Assembly (NCBI GenBank): GCA_029204225.1
Contig: CM055096.1
Location: 67,182,370 to 67,246,369, forward strand
Length of the DNA: 64,000 bases
Reading direction: 5' to 3'
Source: Diphasiastrum complanatum
Taxonomy: Eukaryota > Streptophyta > Lycopodiopsida > Lycopodiales > Lycopodiaceae
Part shown: positions 10,067 through 21,342 of the stretch, one piece after another
Numbering within the stretch: position 1 is the first letter of the stretch
Layout of the letters: each line of letters starts with the position of its first letter
Notes under the pieces: model-generated
Database searches by the model: none
Told to the model about the DNA's origin: nothing
What the model saw: the letters and a program-made list of their open reading frames with translations, nothing else
Position numbers and translations under genes: made by a program

Positions 10067-10993
10067 ACATATACAGTCATGAAGGAGATTTTTGTTGTAT
10101 CTCCATTTTTTGGGCATCTGTTGAATAAAGAGAGGAAAGCCAGAAGGCTCTTTAGGCACACTAGCAAGGAGGCATCAATGTTCATCATCCCATACTGTTC
10201 AAAGTAAGATAGTTTCTTCTTGTAATATCTGTTTTCTGTAAGATTTGTCTTTTGGAAACTCTTATAGATTCTAGTAATTCATTGCTTGTCTCTTTCTAGT
10301 AGCAAACATTGGAGTGTGCACGTCATATCCATGAAAGTGGATTCGACTGGAAGCTGCACACTTGTGTGCATGACAATGAATTCTTTGCATGCCACTCATT
10401 CCATGGTTAAATCCATGTACAAAAGGATGGTGGAGCTATTGCCCAGACCGGATGGTCTGGTTGTAAATACCAACACAGAGGTTGTTGATGCAAAGGTAAA
10501 AAGAATCTTTTTACGTATTGTATTTGCATGATGGCATATAGTTTAGAATTATATTGAATTATAGTTTAACAATTTTTTGCTGTGATTTCTCAGTCTTCGT
10601 AATAAGATGATGCTTTCAACTACGGATGGTATTCAATCTGGAATGTTAAATCGTTCTTGGATTGGTATATGGTGCAACCTCCAGATGCTAGTATCCGTGA
10701 GATATTTTTTTCAATGTTCCAGTATCCTAATGATATATTGTTAACTTTGTGAGTTTATATTTTTTAAAACATTGGCTAATACATACATACACTCGATATT
10801 TTTTCTTGCAGTTCCAATGTCCTGAGGTATCAACAAATGCGATTCATCAGTATCGGCATGAAATGTTGGAAATTTTACTATCGTGTGCAAGGCCCTACAA
10901 GCATGAAGGTGCCTTGGATGAACCTGCCAGGGGATCCGTGGATGAGGTTACAGTGCTCGAGGATATGCCTCAAGCACCTTTGATTGAAATGTA
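10067..10993 (+). pseudogene. Ulp1/C48 cysteine peptidase-like continuation
   Basis: In the same frame past the TAG: SPFFGHLLNKERKARRLF and MFIIPYCS, an intron (10204-10299, GT..AG), then SKHWSVHVISMKV (catalytic His position) and LVCMTMNSLHATHS, where the usual Asp reads Asn. After a second intron (10496-10593) comes FNYGWYSIWNVKSFLDWY, where the Cys of the usual NCGWY reads Tyr. The last exon (about 10812-10993) reads FQCPEVSTNAIHQYRHEM and ends PLIEM. TAATAA opens the third exon in frame. The missing Asp and Cys plus the stops argue against activity. Ulp1-like domains are often carried by plant Mutator-type elements, a likely origin. Confidence 0.6.
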
Positions 10994-11427
10994 AATATTG
11001 TCACATAAGTTCCGACAGACACATAGAAATATATCATCACATGATGATCCATAGAACAATAGATAGGCAAATAGAAACTGGGCTATTACTGAATGCCACA
11101 AATATATTATATCGATTTCCAAAGCAATGTATACTTTTCAAAATACTAAATACAAATTGTTCGATGAAATCTTGAGACTTCTTTGTATTCCTTTTTTTTT
11201 GAAAAAGTACATTGATGTTGCTCATCTATCATCCCAATGTTTATGCGGTTTCAACATTTTTTATGCTTCTATTTAAGTCCTTGCACTCTATGCGACTTTC
11301 TTGTCTTGGTCTTATATGTACATCAAGGAAACTTGTTAAACAATATCAACATTGAGATTATGTTAAATGAAATATTGAAATACCGAAAACACTAAAACAT
11401 GTTTAAATAAGATCATTGAAAGTCATT
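10994..11427. other. AT-rich spacer
   Basis: Downstream of the peptidase-like gene. I see no gene or repeat beyond AT-rich sequence. Confidence 0.3.
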
Positions 11428-12168
11428 TCAAATGTGTACTGAAATAAATACACATACACCTACCAATCTCTCGTTGACTCGAAAACAGAAGTGTTTGGGA
11501 ATATCATATTGCAGTAATGTAAGCTCTGATTGAATGTGATCGAGTGTCCAATCTTCTTCCACCTCAATTATTGTAAGAGTAGAATTATTGATTTCTATTT
11601 GATCTTGATGATTCACTGTAAAATCCTGATCCAATGTTTTCCATCCATTGCCAACTTTGGACCATCTTCTATAATAAAATGTTAAAGAAAGCACTTGTTT
11701 TTTTAAAAGACATCTAAATTTCATTGACGATTTATTAACTATGCACTTGATATTGCCATTGCTCTTTTTATCCCAATGATCATCAAGGAGGCTTGATAAC
11801 ATATTGTCTGTTAAATCACTACAAATAAACATTGTCACTGTTCTACGAATATCACATTCAACAAAAAAATCAACAAAAATTGCAATAGGCAAAAACCAGT
11901 GCAATCTATTATTTTTTGAACTTGTGCTACATTTCATACAGTTTTGAATGTCCATAAAAAACCTTGATCGAAAGCTCTCTACTATGGTGGAATCTAGAGG
12001 AATCCATTCTTCTCTTGAGAAAGAGGGTAATGATATCACCTCTAATTTTCCATTTAAATTGGATGGTGTGTAAAATGAATCATAGAAGAAAATACAAGAA
12101 TCCAAAAGTGATCTCGTGGAGCGGTTCTTGTATTGCAGAAGACCAATATCAGAATGAATAACGTCCAT
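11428..12168 (-). CDS. Unrecognised protein, 246-residue terminal exon
   Basis: One uninterrupted frame on the reverse strand, in a region where most frames are broken. It begins near DVIHSDIGLLQYKN and ends with LTIIEVEEDWTLDHIQSEL and DIPKHFCFRVNERLVG, a strand-helix-strand arrangement that recalls ubiquitin-like folds (weak inference). The middle holds a CMKC pair and a hydrophobic stretch HWFLPIAIFVDFFVECDI. I do not recognise the family. An upstream exon on the same strand (12353-12536) probably belongs to it, and DDE copy B lies upstream in the same orientation. Confidence 0.45.
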   Translation of the reverse strand: MDVIHSDIGLLQYKNRSTRSLLDSCIFFYDSFYTPSNLNGKLEVISLPSFSREEWIPLDSTIVESFRSRFFMDIQNCMKCSTSSKNNRLHWFLPIAIFVDFFVECDIRRTVTMFICSDLTDNMLSSLLDDHWDKKSNGNIKCIVNKSSMKFRCLLKKQVLSLTFYYRRWSKVGNGWKTLDQDFTVNHQDQIEINNSTLTIIEVEEDWTLDHIQSELTLLQYDIPKHFCFRVNERLVGVCVFISVHI

Positions 12169-12352
12169 GATGCCGACAAGGGATTGTATAGGTTGTCATT
12201 CGATTATGCTTGATGGATACAAATATGCACAAATCCATAAAATTATATGTCATTTAAATACTCAGATACACGTCTAAATGATTAATACAAAGCTCAAAGC
12301 AAAAAATTCTCCAAAACTTACAATTGCATTTGAGTTTGTCATTTGAACTTAC

Positions 12353-12536
12353 GCCTTCCACTCTAATTTCCTTATGCATGTAGACATGTTGAATCAAGAC
12401 CTCTGAAATGGATCGACCACCGGGATGCATGAGAACCCAGTGAAATTTTCTATAGATACGTGGTATCCAAGAGCCATCAGAGTCTTTTTCATTACAAACA
12501 TAAACTGAGACAATTTTGCTTTGTGGTCTACGACTT
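12353..12536 (-). CDS. Probable upstream exon of the unrecognised gene
   Basis: The reverse strand reads SRRPQSKIVSVYVCNEKDSD, then GSWIPRIYRKFHWVLMHPGG and IQHVYMHKEIRVEG, bounded by an AG acceptor (CTTCCAG) and a GTAAGT donor (at 12352). Perfect splice borders around an open frame suggest a real exon. The product is unknown; the intron to the next exon would be about 180 bases. Confidence 0.45.
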
Positions 12537-13503
12537 CTGGAAGCAATTGTAAATGATATTTCAATTAATTAGTATGACTTTATATAAGGTTATATAGGTC
12601 ACACACCAACAATTAGAAAAAATATCATGTAGGTCACATCCACTAAGGTCTTCAATATATCATAAATCTTATTGATCATGGATCTAAATGACCTATGCAA
12701 CCACCATTTAGGAGGTCACATGACAAAAAATCATGTTTTTACTTTGACCATATAATTATGTCATGAAATCAAATCATATCTATGACACCTAGATTTTTAA
12801 CAAATCTAGATCTTCATGACATCATCGATTTGATATAATATTGTGTCTTAAAATCTCAAAAGATTTGTCAAATTAGTTGTTTAATAAAAACATGTACTAT
12901 CATTATATCTCATGATTTTGTCTTTTATGTCAAATCTCAACAAAAATTAAAATTTATAAAAGTATAAGATTTGTGAAAATTAGTTTTGTAAAAATTAAAT
13001 TCTATCATAATGACCCATGATTTTATCTTATATGTTTAATCATATTAAAAAAATATGTTTTCTGTTTTTTCTTTATATTTTGGGTCAAATTTTACAAAAC
13101 AATTTGTTCACTGAAGTGCGAGACTGAAGTGTGAGATTGAAGTGCGGTGACTGCAATCAGCCGTCAACATGATATCCTCCCATCAAAAACGTGACCAATG
13201 ACTCGTAAAAGCTGGCCTTCGATAGCCATGAAAATGTCCATCCTTTGTGAAGTTCAAATAATGAGAGACTTCGTAAATGGGCCTTTTAGAAGTTGAAACA
13301 ATGCCTTCACAATAAGTTATCATAGTAGTTCAACTTTGAATATTTTCTTCCAAGCGGTCAGGAGTTCCTTAGACAGACTATTTTAGACATTGTTGTAGCC
13401 ACTTAGATAGTTCCATAGATAATGCTATTGAAAGTTTAGCACTTGAATAGGTCAAAATCTTATATAATGTGTTTGAGGTTTGAGAATGATATGATACCTA
13501 TGA
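12537..13503. other. AT-rich stretch with a 13-bp x3 tandem repeat
   Basis: Very AT-rich with no gene. At 13110-13148 a 13-base unit (actgaagtgcgag and variants) repeats three times in a row. Confidence 0.5.
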
Positions 13504-14529
13504 TTGAATTGGAATAAAAAGCATTGCACCCGAATATTTGAACAAAGGAATCTTACCTCATATTATCAACATCTAAAAAAAATTAACACTTTGGCTTGCA
13601 ATAAAATGCTTCCAGCTTTGGCTTACGATAGTGAATTGTCCTCACTAAAGTGTGGATTCAAGGAAGCTAACTTATGTGTGAGTGATGGCCATTTACATGG
13701 AGTGCAAGTACAAATCTAGCTATCTTACCATTGCTAAAACATGTCCATAGGACAATGTAGTTACTTCAAATGAACCTTTTAAAGAATTGAGCAATGTGCC
13801 AGCTTCAAGCTAATTACACCTTTCATGGTTCTTTGAGAATTTAGTTCAACACGCCCATCAAAGGCCTCATTTTTTAAAGACAAAAAATTGTTGCTCATGA
13901 GAAAACTTACATTAGATTCATACTTTATCCGAGTATAGTTCTACAAATCATTAGTTATAAGGAAGATCCAAGTATGGTTCTACAAATCATTAGTTATGAA
14001 GAAGTTCAAACGCAAAGCATCACACAAACAAAAGTACAAATCAAATTCATGAATACACGAATTCTTCCTGCCTCTACTTTTCTATTAGCGCCTTCTTCTT
14101 CTTCTATTAGCAGCTACTTGACAGGATTCTACTAGCTGAGACTCGGATATCTGAGACAATTAGCTGAGACTCGGATATTCTATGGGTGTTCAAGCAGCTA
14201 TTGTTTGATACAGAATCGGATTTACAATGGGCTCAGCCATAGATGGCTTCTTATCCATTCTGTCTTCAGTGTAATGGTAGTATCTTGGTGTTGTATGTTG
14301 ATTTCACACGTGTGGATTGTCCACATGTACTTGTGATCTCCTAAGGTGTGTAGATGCACCAAGATCAAGACTATATTGAGATTCAAGATCAATCTTAGAT
14401 CCTACGACGAAAACACACTACTACATGCATTCAATCATTCAATTACTTCATGACAATACCATCCGTCTGAATCTTGACGAAGATGATGATGATAATTAAA
14501 TAATTTTTTGTAATAGAAATTTGATATAT
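13504..14529. other. Unassigned stretch with a ~40-bp tandem pair
   Basis: No recognisable gene. At 13931-14008 a 40-base unit around gttctacaaatcattagtta occurs twice in tandem. The string agctgagactcggatat is repeated near 14129 and 14161. A short frame at 13504-13719 has no known similarity. Confidence 0.45.
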
Positions 14530-17195
14530 TACAAGGATCTCTCTTTTGTAATGAATTTGAATGCCTTTCGAAATATCATAATACTTGGCGAGTTTTTAGC
14601 TTGATATCTAGATTGTGCTCTTCTGTAAAACCATTGAAAAAGTTGAACTAAATATTTATTTCTTGAGTTGTGTCCTCCATGATTTGTTGCTCTATGAAAT
14701 GCTCCCCTTGCTTGCCAATGAGATTTTTCCATGCCTTGTGATGACCAGATACTTAAGCTCCCATATTCCTTTGCAAAATAAGTTGCATGATGAAAAAGGA
14801 TGTTCTGCAAACAATAGTTTTGATTAATTACATAATTAGACGAAAATATGAGTCTGAATGAGAAAAGTACCAGATAATGATATAGATTAGCACCATGTAA
14901 TGAGTAACGTTGTCTTTTCCCCAACAATCATGTACAGATTTTACAAATGTGGTGCAATGATTTTGCAAAGTCCCCATAACTTTTGATGATAGGTTTTCTT
15001 TCCTGATAACACCTATGAGTTTGTCTAAGTTGGTCCACACTTGTCTCTTTTCCACTCGATTACTTCCTTCCAATGTTCGTGTGGCTTGAACAATTTCTCT
15101 ACATATTTCGTATCTGACACTTGATTCTTTGCATGTGTGATTGGATAAGAATCTTCTTGCTTTAGCACCTCCAATTGATGGCTTATTTGGAACGTTTTCT
15201 TTTTTCCAAGAGAGTCTGTCACTTTTTTCAATCGTGACATTCCCTTTATGTAGTCCTACATTTGACAGCACTATTTCCAACCTCCTAATTGTTGCTTTAG
15301 CCACTGACTCTGGTTTATGGTTCCATGCTAGTAAAATATGCAGGTAAATTAGTTTTTCAATAATACAAATGTCAACATGCAATGTGCATATGTGAACATA
15401 TTTAAATGGAATTGTCAGAACACTTTTCATATTTGGATCTTTAGCTTCTCGTGTTGGGCCAGTGTTTGTTGATCGTCCTAAATTCATATTGTAGCAATCC
15501 TTCATGCAATAAAGACATGGATGCTTTGATGTTGCCCCATGAGAAACATTATACATACATTTTAATGTTTTCAAATCCCCTGCAAGGTGCCATTGAATTT
15601 GAAACTTCCATGGTTTTTGACTGTAAATTTCTCACCCTCCAAATGTCTCTTTATAATCTCGCCATAATTTGTTCTTGAAAATAACCATGATAGTATTTTA
15701 TGGTCCTCTTTCAAGACCTGTAGAGAAACAAGTTATGCATGACATGTCAATAAAAACTGGCAATGTATAAATTTTTTATATAGATATTCTAAATGAAAAT
15801 TGAAATGTATACCTGAAATGCCGCCAACCACCATATGTGATTTTTCAATTGAACACTAAACATTCAATCATCTGTATCTGAAATTTTGTTCAAAGTGACA
15901 CTCACACGTTCCAACTTTTGACCCTTGATGATTTCAGATTCATCTAATTTTATTACAATAATGATCTTTCCATTTACTTGATGTTTGTCTAGTTTATAGA
16001 ATCGAATAATGTATTTTAGAACATTTTCAATATCAAGAAAAATATTATTGCAATCGTTGTAATTGAGCTCACCATATTCTGATTTGTATAATTCAGTTAT
16101 ATGAAGTGGTTGGCCAACTACTTTGAACATTCCGTCATCATAAAAATTTCTAGCTATCTTACCCGATATGGACGCAAAAGATTAATTTTCTTCACCATCA
16201 CTTGGGAAAAAGCTTCTTTAACCACTCTAAAAAAAATAGAATAAGCTAATTCCAGATACATCACATGCACCTTGTATCACATTCACATCCAAGTATGATT
16301 GAACCTTAATCAAAACAGTCTCTACAATTTCATTTTTCATTTTTTCAAACCGAGAATTTTTATCATTTCCTTTGTTGACTTTCTTGGTAAAACATGACTT
16401 AAGATGATACAATACACGAACGATTTGTTAAATAGTTCTTTGCCACCAAACATGATCTGCAACAAACGTATGAAATTCAAATTATGTTTAATAAATAAAT
16501 AATCCATATTATCAAGTTCAAATCAAACTTAAATGACATATACAAATCAAATAAACAGTTTAGATGACAACATACTTGAATGCTCGGATTCTTTTTTTCT
16601 GATTGCCGCTATGTGTAGATAGGTCATCAATATTCTTCATTGGTACTCTCTTTCTTTTCCTCTTCATCATTGCCTTATTGATAACTTTTAGATGAACAGC
16701 AGATTTTAAACTCTCGGATCGCAACTTTTCCATGGATTCTAACATTTCTTGGTTTGATCCTCAAAGAGTAGTGACTGTAGCATTCAACTCTGACATAGCA
16801 TTCTTGAGTGCATTGTTTTTAGCACTAGTGTGTTGCACATAATGAAGCAATTGTTGATTAGCAAACTGTAATTTTTGATTCAGACAAGATATGCTATGCA
16901 TTCCAATATCATGCAACCTTTGACAATATCCAAGTAATCCGCTATTTCCTTCACATACATATGTGAGAAGATGAGTGACGGACTTAAAATCTGGACTCAA
17001 ATTGGTAGCTGGATCATTAGGATAAATTGATCCATCCACCCACAAATCTATATTCATATGATTATTCATTCTCAATTCTCTAACTATTGCTGCAGCATTC
17101 TCTACAACTTTCGCATTTTTCTTAATAATTGGAGTGCATTCCATCGGAAGAACAACATGCAAATGGAACATTGTCATTGTTAAAGCCACAATCAT
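14530..17195 (-). pseudogene. DDE transposase-like gene, copy B
   Basis: The longest copy of the family, in reverse. Order: N-terminal segment (16761-17195) with GLLGYCQRLHDIGM and LQFANQQLLHYVQ; a basic linker KAMMKRKRKR (16560-16745); VIQGACDVSGIS (16227-16412); LDESEIIKGQKLERVSVT (15864-16130) ending WWLAAFQV at a splice donor; VLKEDHKILSWLF after the CTACAG acceptor; WHLAGDLKTLKCMY and HPCLYCMK (14828-15574); THYM, intron (acceptor TTTGCAG), then SIWSSQGMEKSHWQARGAFH (14529-14808). Intron positions match copy A. A frameshift lies just before WHLAGDLK and there are stops between 16130 and 16230, so it is probably non-functional. No terminal inverted repeats were found. Confidence 0.65.
14828..15574 (-). 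pseudogene. DDE copy B, CLYC segment and insertion domain
   Basis: A 248-residue open frame starting TLKCMYNVSHGATSKHPCLYC and running through KPSIGGAKARRFLSNHTCKE to WTNLDKLIGVIRKENLSSKV and DCWGKDNVTHYM, where a GT donor follows. This is the best-preserved segment of the family and the natural query for homologues. Between the CxxC and the third acid lies a helical, Lys/Glu-rich stretch of about 200 residues, where DDE enzymes of the RAG1, hAT and P types also carry insertions. Confidence 0.6.
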
Positions 17196-17900
17196 GTAAA
17201 TGAATCTACCTACAGTAAATCAATATGAATAGATCTAGCATTCCTTACTTTTGTAATGTTTATGTCGCATTGAGAAATCGTCTCGCCTCATATTTCACTA
17301 TAAGCATACAGTGATTTCAAAAGTTTTGCCTCTCCCGTTTCAGTTTTTGCATTGAGCACACCAAGATTTTCAGTCTTAAAGCTCTAGTCCCGAATTTTGG
17401 AACGAGCATGAAGAGAACTTATTACATCTCATGCTACACTAACTATTGTCTGAAGTTAACCATACTAGTTAAACGTCGGGCAAGGCCGAAAACTCGAAAA
17501 ACGGTGACCAAAAGTTACCACTTTGCATTCTCTCTCTACGTAACCTCCCTCTAAAGTGAAATTTCTTAAAGGGCCCATTCTGAGCCCATATTTCCCCTAA
17601 TGAAGGATGCGCAATGAAAATATATTAGGGTAAAAATATGATAAACTGATTTTTAGTGTCAACATTCCTAATTAAAGGAAACAAATTGGGTCACGACTAA
17701 TAGTGTGCAGTGGTTGATTCAAATACGTGACTAATGATTTGGGTGGTGGCCAATGGTTGGGTGGCATTTTTGGATGGGCGTTGGGTGGTGAACGATGGTT
17801 TTGGTGGACGTCAATGCTTTGGATGGAGTCCGACAGTTTGGGTAGAGGCAGAAAGAGAGGTAGGGAGATATGGAGAGAGAGCGGGGGGGGAGGCAGAGAG
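17196..17900. other. Unassigned stretch
   Basis: No gene or clear repeat upstream of DDE copy B. G-rich, purine-rich sequence begins near 17730. Confidence 0.3.
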
Positions 17901-17925
17901 GATGGAAAGAGTGTGTGTATTTAGA

Positions 17926-17928
<3 letters not shown>

Positions 17929-18001
<73 letters not shown>

Positions 18002-18197
18002 CAACAAATGGCTTGCGGGTAGAGGGAGGGTGTGTGTGTGTGTGTGGGTGTGTGTCTGTGTTTAGAGTTTAGAGTTCAGAAAAATGGAGAGGGATAGAGG
18101 GAGGGAAAGGGAGGGGGAGAGAGACACAGAGATGGTGTGTTTAGGCTTGAGAGAGAGGGAGGAAGAGAGAGAGAGAGAGTGGGTGTGTATCTAGGGT

Positions 18198-18257
<60 letters not shown>

Positions 18258-18271
18258 TGTGTGTGTGTGTG
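17929..18271. repeat. Compound GA/TG microsatellites
   Basis: (GA)n at about 17929-17999 and again at 18202-18255, the second followed directly by (TG)n to 18271. A short TG run lies near 18030-18060. Purine-rich imperfect GA sequence fills the interval. Confidence 0.95.
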
Positions 18272-18519
18272 TTTTGGGTGAATCGGAGAAGGACGGATGT
18301 CCTAATGACCTATATTGAGTTTGTCTATGCATACTAAGAAGCTCCGAATATGTGCTCAACTTAGGATCCTTGGAATCCGCGTAAAGAATTTTTCCAAGTT
18401 GTTGGAAGATTGCAAAATATATGATCTTGGGCTCCTAACAAAATTGACACTAGCTAAGAAAGTCTGATTTTGGCACTCTATATGATACACTTTTGAAAGC
18501 CCTTTGGTTAGGGTATTTG

Positions 18520-19016
18520 GATCGGTAAGAGGCTCCAATCCAATTGGTACTGAATGGCTCTGGACCACATGACCTCTGTACTAACGGACTTGTATGCAAG
18601 GATTCTCTTGGCATGCAAGGAAATATTGAAGCATCAAAGTCTATGCATGTGCATAAATCATTTGTCTTGCAAGAAGCAATGCATGAAGCTACAATACAGT
18701 TTGAAGACAAAGTTGATAACCACTCAGTCCAAGTTGAAGAAAGCATGCAAGTGCATGCATATCAAGAAGCCAAACAGTGGAAAAAAGATGAACATGAAGA
18801 CCTTGAAGCCCATCAATGGCTTCAATGGAATCAAGTTCGGGAAGCAACAATTATCATGCAAAGCTTGCATGCAATTGCCGAAAAGATACAATATAGGATT
18901 AGGGTTCTTGGATAGGATTTTTGGTTAGGGTTCTTGGATTAGGATTTTTGGATCTGTAGGAGGCCGATTTGATTGGTATTGAATGGCTTTGGACCACATG
19001 ACTTCTGTACAAACGA
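18520..19016. repeat. ~70-bp direct repeat pair
   Basis: 18520-18590 and 18948-19016 share tggtattgaatggctttggaccacatgac-type sequence with several substitutions. Between them gggttcttggat is repeated near 18900-18955. An open frame at 18544-18915 crosses the first unit and shows no protein-like conservation. Confidence 0.6.
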
Positions 19017-19279
19017 ACTCTGCAAGTCCACAATACCTTAGTGAACATGTCGATACAATCTGTTTGGCCCAAAAAGACACTAAGGCTATGTCATATGCGG
19101 TAGTGCTCATGTAAAGAAGAAAATGAGTTTGGTTAGTGTAGGCTCATCACTTATACAATCAAAATATCATTCTTAACAGTTTAGTGTAAAGAATCTCACA
19201 AAGCTAATTCAACATATATGGTGGAAGGAAGCATAATCATGTATATATAAAGTTCATAAGTTATATGCTATTAGTTTCA

Positions 19280-19632
19280 ACTTTAAGCTCTTGAAGAGTA
19301 AATCACCTCGAAGTTGTGTTTGTTGCTCCATTGTTTGCAACCTCAGCTTTAGCTCATTGTTTTCACTCATGAATCTCGTTGAATCTCTCTACAAAAGCCA
19401 TGTGAGGTAATTGAGGTACACAAAGGAGTATGCGTGAAATAGAAAGTCAAAGCAAACCAAGCGTTCGAGCCAACAAATTGAAATAGACACTCACCTGCAA
19501 CATCGTTAACTGAGCGGATAGATTAGTAGATTCACCTTGTAGGGTCTGCACCTTGCACTCGAGTTCTAGGATATACCTCATCTTTCTTTTTTTTCGAGCG
19601 TGCTGCAGATGGCTAAAATCTTGGAAAATCAT
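19280..19632 (-). pseudogene. Group I bZIP (VIP1/RSG-like) remnant
   Basis: The reverse strand reads [20 protein letters not shown], then [15 protein letters not shown], the end of the basic region and start of the leucine zipper of plant group I bZIP factors. A GTGAGT donor follows at 19494. After the acceptor (TTTGTAG, 19390) the frame resumes RDSTRFMSENNELKLRLQTM, with EQQTQLRG next, the usual next exon of this group. The DNA-contact part of the basic region (NxxSAxxSRxRK) is decayed, and no N-terminal exon or clear C-terminus is seen. These proteins bind DNA as dimers; this one could not. Confidence 0.75.
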
Positions 19633-21342
19633 TCAAGATGCTGAGAATCTGCAAAACACATGAAATTTCTTAACAGATCTTTGGGGATCAGAGCTTCATG
19701 TGTGGATCGTTCCCAAGTGGGCCTCTTACCACTCTGCAGCAACTTAGTTCACATCAATTCCCAAGGTTTGTTCATACTTCTTCAATATAAGGGCCTTTCT
19801 CCATCACACTTGTGATGGTGCTCATCTACCACCTCCACCAGGTACCTTGACTTGGCCACCAACTCTATCAAAATGGATACAAACTTTACAACCGACCGAG
19901 CAGAAAGACAATGAGCTACAATATCCCATTGACTTTCTAGCGGCGAAATTATGAGGGCATGGTTATTGACCTGTAATTCAATTGCCCTTGCAGCCAAACT
20001 TTTGTGACTTCTCTATTCTGGATGTGCCAAACTATAATGGCACAAAAAACACCCAAATATATAGCATTATATTTCTTGCAGTAAGAAGTTCTAGTAGGTT
20101 TCCTCAGTAGCACCGAAACTTCAGCCATTAGCTTTCTACTCCTAATGAGGATTGGAAAAAAGTGATGCATAACTTGACAACATGCAAGCACTTAGAAATT
20201 TGAAGCTATGATTTTTAGGAAGTACAATCGTGAAAGTAGTAAAAGAGAAAAAGTTGAGAGCAGAAAATTGATTCTTTTATTTTTGCAAGAAAAATCACTA
20301 ACATTCACTTGAGATGGTTCAGTTGCAACGGTATCATGTTATTTTCCATCAAGAGTGCCTGAATTTGGATTTTTTTTGTCCAGCTGGGAGTTCAATGTCC
20401 TGGTGCTGAAATTCAAAGTGTCTTTCGAGTGTCTCGAAATCTCTGGGATACTCTAAGATATCTTGTGCTGTAGCAGAAGAGTATACTCTTTAGCCCTTAG
20501 AAATATCACGACAATCAAAACGCTGTATATGCTTGATAGATTCACTAACAATCTGCATAAACTCTTCTCTCTCAATGATCAAGACTGAAGTGTGATATCA
20601 ATATATGTTCTACGGGACGAACAAACACACCTCTTAAACACTAGGTGTGTCGCTCCCACGAAAGGGTCTAGTTAAGAATTAACTGAAAATACATTCAACT
20701 ATACCATAAGAAGTATACTTAACTATGAGTTAAAGCTACTTTAATTTAACATGTCTTTTCATAACTAGTCACGACCTAGTTAAAGGTTATCCAAGGCAAT
20801 GTCTTTTCCTATTAAAGGTCTAGCCCTTAATCTATAAGATAAGTACCTAGGAGATATATTCTCGAAAAATGACATAGGCCTCTTCATGATTTATACTTAA
20901 CCAGCTCATATATCCATTTTTGAGTATATCATGCCATATTTATGTTGATATTCAATTTTTGACATTTGTGTGGCATCACATATCCTCTTCCTCAAATGTG
21001 AAATGTCCTCGTGAACATATCATCTTTATTTCGAGGATTATTTGAAAAAAGTTCTTGTTCATCAGATTTTCGTTGAGGCAAAAAAAATATTTTTTCATAT
21101 GATTCGTCCTTTAGATATTTCTTCAAAGAATATGTGTCTTGTTGTTGCGTTGAGTAGGTTGATTTTGAGTTGAAATTGTTTGATGAAAACTGGAATCAAA
21201 CTGCAAAACATCTTTAAACTACAAAGATCTAACTTCAGTATCACAGATAGGCATCAGCATGACAAAGACATCAATAATATTTATGAATTATTCAATTCTT
21301 CATATAGAGTCTGAGCTAGCTCCAAGTTTTGTTGAGTTTTGT
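19633..21342. other. Unassigned stretch
   Basis: No gene recognised. 20000-20200 has a short reverse frame without known similarity. The rest is AT-rich. Confidence 0.3.

Noticed and set aside
17734-18337. Arg-Glu repeat open frames
   Set aside because: They are readings of the GA microsatellites.
18544-18915. 123-codon open frames in two forward frames
   Set aside because: Both overlapping frames are open and neither shows a domain; a direct repeat runs through the first part.
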